Shown piece after piece: positions 11,401-20,400 of a DNA stretch of 21,184 bases. Position 1 is the stretch's first letter; every line of letters starts with the position of its first letter. Source of the stretch: Sphacelaria rigidula. Taxonomy: Eukaryota; Phaeophyceae; Sphacelariales. The stretch lies in the NCBI GenBank assembly GCA_964200075.2, contig CAXNAA020000456.1:1-21184 (forward strand), in the 5' to 3' direction. A program made the translations under genes and the position numbers. The notes beneath the pieces were generated by a model. The model did no database searches and was not told the DNA's origin. It saw only the letters and a list, made by a program, of their open reading frames with translations.

Positions 11401-14400
11401 CTGCGACAGTGTACTTCGATCTAAGCTGGACACGGTTTACCCTCCTCGGTGGAAACAACACATCAGCACTTCGCCGTATACCCAACCTATGGATGATCGA
11501 CTATCTCACGCTGTCAGATCCATCACGACTCCAGACGTGCGCCATAAGATAGACGCAATCAAGATGATTGTTGGAGGAATCTTTAGCGAGTGAAAGCAGA
11601 TATGCGGAGAGAATTGATCCTAGGATGTCTGGCAGAAGACAGCTATATGTGTGATAAGTACTGGACGTATCATTTTTGTATTTTCAGTGAAAACCGGAAC
11701 CCGTACCTTTCACCTCGCACGAATATAGTGCAAAAGAAAAATGTGATGTCGGGATGAACCGTTGCGTACGTGGAGAATTTTCCTATCCATAGTACACGGA
11801 TGGTGAATCATTTCAACGCAAAAGCAGCATGTATATCTTCAATAAGTTATACTTGCTTGGTGAATAACAGAACGAAACCAAACGACAGCAAGTGCAGAAA
11901 CAGCGACTTGTTTCGACAAACTAAAAACAAAAGGTCGGAAAAAAAAGCTTCAATGCCCCCCCTCCCCACACACACACGAAAAACGAGGACTAATAAGAGG
12001 GTGCATAACATGTGTTGTCATCCCATTTATTCTGGACGCCGGTCTACAGCTTTCGGAATATGTCGGCGCATCAGCCGGGGTCACACAAGAGGAAGGCCAA
12101 CACAGGAGTTTGTTCTTTTTCGTTTGTATTTATTCCCTACCTTCAATCTGCGGTGCTTGCCTTTATTTTTTATCGCGAGAGGGGTGAAGTGGTCCCTATC
12201 CCTCGTCGACCCTTGAGTCGAATTTTGTGTACCCACGAAATAGTCGCTCTGGACTGCTGGGCGAGAAAAAATTCAACATCGCTTCGAGATTTGAACCCAC
12301 GACCCAAACGTCGGAAGGTTTCAAAGGTTCCCACCTGAGCCACCGGGGCGACCGGCTAAATGTAGCATGTACCTAAGCCACTCACTTACGGCATGAACAA
12401 GTACGAGAAGAAGCCTGATCGGTTTCTCTCCAGTTGTTTTTGTGCAAAACCGCGGCTAATCCTTCACTCTCAATCAACATAAAGACGCGTTGGCGCCACA
12501 CTCAACACACATAAACGGCAAATGTTCAAGATGCCCCGCTTCTTTTCCGAAGACCCCAAGTACCCCATAAAAACTGTGGGCTTCGATATATCCGGTTTGC
12601 CCATGCAATCTGTGATCAAAACATACACGCTCAGTACCTTTACTTTGAAGGGTTCAATGAGAGCATCCTTGGTGCCCTTCTGCAGCAGTGCCTTCCTCTT
12701 CGGCAACCTGAGGGTGATATCGCTTAGCTCCATGTCGTAGGACATCACCCCGTCGGCGGCATCTCCGACCGTGCCTCCCTTGATCACCGCATGACCTACA
12801 GGCATGAAACATTCAGATTCATGATGACATCTGTGACGCGACATATACTCTTCTCACCATCAACTCATGTCCTAATGTACGTTGTACATCACCCCCACAA
12901 GCCACCGGTGAGACGCCCATGAGGCAGTGTGTAACGCATGGCTGTGTCTGGAAGTAGCGATACGAGAGAATGAAGCAACTCATTCGAGGCTGCCATCCAA
13001 ATGCAAGAAAATCAGCACGCGCCAGGCCGGAAAATCTTGGCAAAATGCAGGTCACCCTTCATGCGACTCGCCAGACACATCATGGTGCTTAGCGCTTGGT
13101 GACTTTTTGTAAGCCTGGTCTGGCAAAAACCCGTCGTGCTCCGTCTCGGGATTGTGCAGATGCGAGGTCAATGGTATCATGACTACGGCAACAAAGATCA
13201 TGATTGCACCCCCAAAAACCACCCCTGGTCAACTGTTGTATATGTGATCGTTCAAGACAGAAGACGAGCTAATATGACTGCAGGCTGGTTCACGCTCATC
13301 AACCCCAAAAACACTCATACGCAAAACATCGCACGGTATTTTGCGCGATTTTGCTGTGGGGAATTACGCAACTTTCGAAGGTCAAGGTTTTTCGTTCCAA
13401 GGTTTACGGGGAAACTTGCATCCCACCGGACCCCCGAGAAACGGTAAAAAGTAAGGAGAACGAAAAAAAAATGTCCATCGAAAGTTGGGTAATGACCCAG
13501 AGCACACTTGTGCAAAGTTTGAGAGTCTAACTCCTGAAGATGACGTCAAGTTTTGCGCGTTTGTCCGATGACATGAGCTCGAAATGTACAAACTCTTTTA
13601 CTCCTCGTTGTTAACATGAAAGCGTCTTTGGGTGAATTTACCGTGAAGGCGACAAAAAATGTATGAAGCTTTCGAGTTTCTCGATCAAACCTTGTACATA
13701 TGTTCCTTGGACTACCCCGGGACACATCGTTTCATTTTTTCTTTTGAGACACGATGTACCGGCTTCCGGGGGTTCCCAGTGTGAACACCCCCCGGAAGGC
13801 GATAGAGAACGAGGAAACTTTGAAATATTGTCAAGCATACACATCTTCTGTTCGGAGCATCACTATCGTAAGTTGTTCTGTGATCGCACCGGGGTGCGAT
13901 CGATTTTTAAATGTTTTCGAACTTGTTTTTTTCGCACAGGGATGCATTCTCACGACCCCTGTGCGAACGCTCCGCCCCCTGTGCGAAAATCGAATTAAAT
14001 CATTTGGTACTGCTTTTCCGTCGCACCCTCCTGTGCCATCTCAACAACATGTGCGATATTGAGTAAATAATTTCGATGACACCAGGGTCTTTGAACGCAC
14101 ACCCTGTGCGATAACCCCGCCGTGTGCGATACTGCGTAAGCCTTCGCCGGTGTAAAGACACAATCTGCCAACAGTTCTGCCGTAGGAACAAGGTCTGAAG
14201 ATGCCTGAGCAAGTACACACGGGCACACAGCCACAGCACGACAACATCTAGCGCACTGCACGAGCCTACGGTAGTTGTCGTGGTACCGGTATACCTTCAA
14301 ACGAAATGTCGAAGAGAGAGACGAGGTTGATTGCAAGAAATATCGTTCGGTGCCAGTACGCGTTTGCTTTTGGTGAAAGGTTTCGGCTTTGGTGGTTTTA

Positions 14401-17400
14401 TCCAAGGTTCACGATGAGAACTGGAGTAAAAACAAATGAAAAAGAAAACCACTCCGTATGTTTTTTGTGTCTGCACTGCCACACCGCAGTGCGTAGTCCG
14501 GACAAGCCCCATGACGACCAGCGGAATAAAGACAAAAATCATGGCAACTCAGGCTGTCCGCCCCAAAGACCCATCCGCGCGCACGCGTCCTCAGGCCCGG
14601 AAGGTGGCTGAGACGCATTTCATCCTTGAGATCGCACCCCTGTGCGAAAACAACGCCCCCTGTGCGAAAAACCAATTAAATCATTTCATAGCGTGTTTTT
14701 GATCGCACAGGGGTGCGTTCTCACGACCCCTGTGCAAAATTCACGCCCTGTGCGATCACAGAGCAACTTACGGGACCTTCGAAACCGCCAAGTTTGAGGG
14801 CAATCTAAGCTTCTCTACGATAGATATGAGGGAAACAGCAACGAAGCTCCCTGGGTCTTTCGTGCGTATCATCGGAAATTAGACGACGCCAAAATTCCAC
14901 ATCACCAAAACACCACGGTTTCGGGTATAATCCGACCCCGTAATAACCGTTTTCGAATCTGTTATTCCCGTTAGATTCCCGAACTGATAGCGGTAACTAC
15001 GATATGAAACATGTGGAGATTGGGTCAACATTGTGCTTGGAATTCGTTTTTTCGATTTCAAAACAATTTGAAGGGCGCTGATTGGATGAGGTACATCTTC
15101 GCCCTTGGCGCCACCACTATGGCCTTCAACGCAAATCCGGCTATGTCACGCTCTTCAGCTGTCCATGGCGGTTGGTATGAAATTATGTATGCGATTATTG
15201 GGTAGGTTTTACTGAAGGCAAATGCTGATGACACAACTTTGGATGATATCGTGAACCAGCCTGTACAGTAGTATCCAGTACTGTACCGCACCGTACCTAG
15301 TGTACTGGCAGGGAGCTTCGCGTGTCCTATGCAGCGCATGACCAAAACCTGCTTAAGGTGCGCGAATAGCTGTGCCCCGAAACGTCCCAGCCCTGCCTCG
15401 AGATAGCCAGAAAGCTCGGGTTGTGAACTGGACCAGTTAATACTGTCGTTCAAACTGGAACTGGCGACGAGGGCGCCGGCTGTCCCGTGTGTTTCAAGTT
15501 TGAGGTTACCGGCTGCACTGTATACCAATTCTAGTATACGGCAGTTCCTCGCTATTCCACGCCAGGTTTTGAGATTTGGGGTTTTATACAATGGGGAATT
15601 CGGTAAGAGTCCAAACCTTGGCAGACGGCGCATAACAGCATATGAACAAAAAGTTAGGAACTCGGATTCCGACGGGGGTGCATGCTAGCGCAGGGGACGG
15701 TAAAAAAGCCGCCCCCAACCGTGAATTTGATGTTGACATCCACCGTTCAAGCCTGTATCACGCGAGTGGCAATACGCTTGGATGGCGTGCAAGTTTTTCC
15801 GGGATACTTGAACCATGTTTCCTTACCCGAACACTGCAGGTACTCATGACCCCCCCAATTAACTGCAATCCCGGTGGTATCTAACGTTTCGGCCTGTTAC
15901 ACACGAATGGCGATGCACACACGAACACGTCAATAGAACGTGTAAACAAAGTATTCGCCCCCTCCCGCCAATTTCTTCTCCACCAGGAAATGAAATCGCC
16001 CTATCCCTCTCCAAACACGATGGGGATGTTATTTACTGTTTTCGCTAGTTACATGGGCATCTAGACACGAATGGCGATGCCCCCGAACACGTACGGGCAT
16101 TGTTAGAACGTTCTCACCACATTTTACTCCTCACCACCTTTTTCTCCCCCGATTCCGTTTTCCGGGGACGAAATCAACGCATCCCCTTTGTGAACAATCT
16201 CAGCGGAAATGGCGGTTTTATCCGACGTTTGAGGCATTTGTGGCGGGACAACAATGAATACAACAAAGGGGGGATGGCGTCCGCGCTCGCGGCTTCGCCG
16301 CTCGCTGTCGATACTTTGCCAGTAATTAACTGACCGCTTGCGCGGCCAGCTTAAACGTAACAGACTAGAGCCGCCAGTTCACAGCCCTACAGAGTAGTAG
16401 TACTGCATGTGATCAAGAAGATTGGAGCACTACGATAGCAACAGCCGACCATTAACACCACTGCAGTGCATGAGTATCATACGTATTATGGAGTACAACG
16501 CGATACAGACGTATACTACAGCGACTGATTGCAAACGGCGAGAGCGGTCTCTCACAGACCAATTTCATAAGTCATGCAGATGCTGCCCCATTACGGATGT
16601 ACTTATGCAAACAGGCGTGTTATGTGTCGCGGGAATTTTGACCCAAGGAGTTGATGTCTGCATGTTTCCATCTGAGCGACTTCGCATTGAAAGAGCATAC
16701 AAAATCTTTCCAAGTCGGGAGCGGCCAACAAGCTGCCCAGGGTAAGCTTTACACTTCGCCGCAATTCAATCGTATGTAGGCTCCAGTGTTGAGTCTATAT
16801 TTCGTGCGAATGATCCTGCATGCCAACATCGGTGTATTTTCTTCGCTTCCCGCATAGCCAATCAGTCAAACTAAGGCGTACGTACAAGCCAACTGGAGGG
16901 TCCTCGACGAGAAGAACAGAATGTCATGCTCAAGGTTCAGTCCCTCAGAGAGTTAAGGGCAAGCTCTCGGTATCACAGCACAACCCTCGGCTATAAATCC
17001 ACAGAAAAATCACAGAGCAGTATCACAACAGCATCATTCACAATATCACATGCGAGGCAAATCGCATCAACAAGGCGGGTGCTAACAAGAAAGGGTGTAT
17101 ATACATGTATGTATATCAAACTCCAACATCTCCTACAGGTGAGCTAACAGCGAGCTCCAAGGTATGGACCTCACCCCACCCACCTACTGTAGACATCGAA
17201 GTCTCCTAAAATCACAAACGCAGTTTTCGCAATATCGAAGATCTTACCCGTGTCGAGCAGGAGGAACCCCTTGTCTATGGAAGATGACACGGGCACAATG
17301 ATCTTGGGGGCAGCGGCGTCCACGGCAACAGAGATCGCGAGCGCTCCCAGCTCCTGAGTGCAAAGAACATTCCAAACCATCACACCCATTCAGCAAAGGT

Positions 17401-20400
17401 AGAGGGCAGATAGAGCAAGACAAGAAATGAACGCAAGGGACACGATTATATTCCATCACGCTTACGACCTCGAAGCGCAACGTGTGCGTGGTGTTTATTC
17501 ATTGATAGCTGTCCAGAAAAAAAAAAAGGATCCGTTACAAAAATGCATCCGTGCACCAAACTAACGAAATATGCACGATAAAAGAGCAGAAAAAATCGCT
17601 ACAGGAAAATCGAGAAGAATTGGCGAACATGAGAGAAAAGGAAACACGAGGAGTCAACCGCAAACCAAAACCCCAAGAAGACGACGACGACGACGACGAC
17701 CGAAAGAAAAAGCGAAACAGCAAAAACGATGATTCGAAGCCACCTTTGTGTTGCTGACTGCCAATGAGCTAAACAACGAAATCGCACTGCAACTATTCTT
17801 TCATCGCACGGGCGAAAAATTCATTGGTGGGGGGTGGTGGTGGGGGGGTATTCATGATCATGCATCCTATAGCCATATGACCGTTGATCTCGCATCCCTA
17901 CAAAGCCGGGAGGGAGCACGCGGGGGGTTCCCGGACCAGGCTCGCAGTCAATCACCAAGCACGAAGCGCCGTGGTCTATTCGGCGAGTCGCATGAAGCGT
18001 GAGCTGCATTCTGCTAAGATTGTTCGGCCCGAAGCGTACTGATTATCTTACATTTGAATGACAGCCTCCAATGAGTTTGCTTCGTTTTGTGGTATCGCCA
18101 CTTCCGGAGACAGTCACGGCTTATGCACTGCCTCATGGATGTCTCACCATTCAAACACCACGAAATACGATCATCCACTTTGCGCAGAATCGAGGTTCTC
18201 CGACCTCGCACGATATCATCTACCTCGACCACCATCATTGCTACGGCAAAAAAAAAAAAAAACGGGTATCCTGGTTGCCTAGCTTACGGAGTGATAGCCG
18301 TGTTTTACAGCGTCAACACCAACCGACGCCAACTCCATAGGGGCTTCATGGGGTGTGATAAACACGATATCCTTTGTTATGCCAACAAAACTGCTACGCG
18401 ATGGAGAGCCAGTTGAACTGAAGCACAGAATCAAGACTGTGCAACGTGGAGGGTGATCGTTGTGCTGCAGAGCTGAACAGCCATGAACAAAAATAAGAGT
18501 TTGTGGGGTTGTCTAGAGTAAGTAGTATAGTGGTACACACTCATCCAAAACCACGCTATATGCAGTGCAAGGGAAAAACATTTTTCAAGGGCGTGTACAG
18601 GAGCACCACCCCGGATGTTCCACGACTGTCTGTCCAGTCAAAACAAGTCAGAGAGTCAAATTGTTGGCGTTCATGCACTGTGGCGCCGGAACGCACTTCT
18701 CCCGCACACGCCCCGTTGCCGGCGAAACACACGCATAACTGTGCGTCCTCGGTTTGATCTTTGGTGGCTGTTTTGAGAAAATAAACACCGTCAAAGATTA
18801 CTATCGTCTCCTGTTGGCGTACATACGGCGCATATCTGCAGCGTCCACGCCCGCGTGGCACGCTACCAATTGCTGCTATGCGTGCGGTATCTGCATAGCC
18901 GAAGCAAGTAGCCGTTGAAAGGATAAATCTTGTGCACTGTTTTTTTTGTCACGACTTAGTCTGCTATGCCGTTCTGTTTGACCCCCTTTCCTTTCCCTGT
19001 TCCTTCGTTTTCTCAGAGCGTGTTTCAGTTTCGTTTTGTCTTGGGTACGTCTATCATGAGACCGCGGCTGGACTCCTGGGGGGTCAGTTGAACTGCGACA
19101 ATCAATCAAAGTTAAATCAATCAAAACTGGATACATGCCATGACAGCAGCTGAAAAAACGGCGAGCAAACATGTGCATTCGCCGTGGTTCCAGAGCTGAC
19201 TGTAAACAGCGACAGGGAGGGGCCTCTCGCGCGCCGAGTTTGACCCGAACCCGTACTCGTATGATCAAAATCCTGCCATACTGTGATCCAATTTCTACCC
19301 CCCTTTGAAGTAACTCATGAACATTCCCGAAGACGCACATCAACGAGCTTACCGAAGATTTTACTACACTTTCCAAGACATTTCAAACTCTGGGCGCAGC
19401 CGCGACCGCGTCGTAGTGCAGTAGTCCCCAACCCTTCTTCTGCCCATAGACGTATGCATTGTTAAAGTCAGCACAACTATCCTCATCAAGCCTCGAATTA
19501 CGAATGATACCAATAGTCCGTTTGACTGAACCCGAGCCCGCTTTACGACAAAGTGTCAAAACCCTGCCCTCTGTTCAAACTAGCGCTGACAACTAAGAAT
19601 GCCGAAAGTGTTTCGTATTGGGGCTCTCCCGGGACGCAAGAAACAACAAAAAACGATCGTGGGTCCGAGAGGTCATAGACAAGACATTACGCTGCCACCA
19701 ACGCCCCGCTGTGCGTACGATGGCTTCGCGGGGGGGAGCCACGCCATCTTGAGCGCCATGCACTTAGTTGGCCTACATACTTGTCGAACAAAATAGTTAC
19801 CTGGTGCACTGACAAACAGTTGAGTGGAGAATAAACTCAGCCCTTGCACGGGGGTGAGGTGTGCCTAACGAAACACTTGCAACAATTTGTGGTCACTAAA
19901 CGATTTTTGGCGGTGTGTGTGTCAAAACGGCAGGTCTAATCTGATGCTTGGTCACGGTAACACTCAGTGATTTGCTCACATGATGTGCTCAGACACCACC
20001 TCCACACGAAAGGAATAGTGAAATAAAGTTCACCCACAGACCGATCCCCCCGGTGGCTCAGTTGGAAACCTCGAACCCTTTTGACGGTTGGGTTGTGGGT
20101 TCATTTCTCGGAGCGGTCTGGGATTTCTTCTCACACCATGCCCAACAGTGGAGAGCGACTATCTCGTGGGTACACAAAAATCGACTTGACGGTCGACGAG
20201 GGAAAGGGACTGCTGAATCCCTCTCGTGATAAAAAGCAAAAGGCAAGCACCGCAGAAGGAAGGTGGGATACTATAAACAAACAAAAAATAAAATATTCCA
20301 TGTTGACATTCCTCCTGTGTGACCCCGGCTGGTGCGCCCACATATACCGAAAGGTGTCGACCAGCGTCCTGAATAGATGGGACGACAACACACACACACA

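Larger units (their letters stand above)
12796..17247 (-). other. VPS13 intron (4.5 kb) between exons b and c
   Basis: This phase-1 intron splits a Gly codon. It contains dispersed-repeat copy C (minus strand), a GC hairpin at 13762-13799, the 906 bp TIR element and a degenerate tandem repeat. A 191-codon minus-strand frame at 15058-15633 lies here but has no recognisable family and no splice-phase link to the neighbouring exons. Positions 16200-17247 show only small 'tatcaca' reiterations and a short AT-rich palindrome near 17100-17118. Confidence 0.68.

Noticed and set aside
11473-11497. Short match to 1893-1917 around aacctatggatgat
   Set aside because: About 25 bases with mismatches and no flanking similarity. 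Too little to call a repeat family.
15058-15633. Minus-strand frame of 191 codons
   Set aside because: It is long, but it matches no family I recognise, has no plausible splice connection, and is not needed for the phase-matched exon b to exon c junction. A decayed element is possible but unsupported.
17551-17757. Charged 68-codon plus-strand frame with an Asp run
   Set aside because: The Asp run is just the (GAC)n microsatellite. The rest is A-rich intron sequence.
18876-19376. Minus-strand frame of 166 codons with a basic C-terminal half
   Set aside because: The composition looks random, there is no recognisable domain, and it lies in the first intron. It is not called.
19236-19580. Possible diverged duplicate (tgacccgaacccg...tcaaaatcctgcc versus 19524-19568)
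   Set aside because: The similarity is short and weak, with no extension on either side. It could be chance.
20050-20125. tRNA gene
   Set aside because: A and B boxes are present, but the stretch continues into a body shared with 12011-12352 and no acceptor stem is evident, so it is a SINE head.
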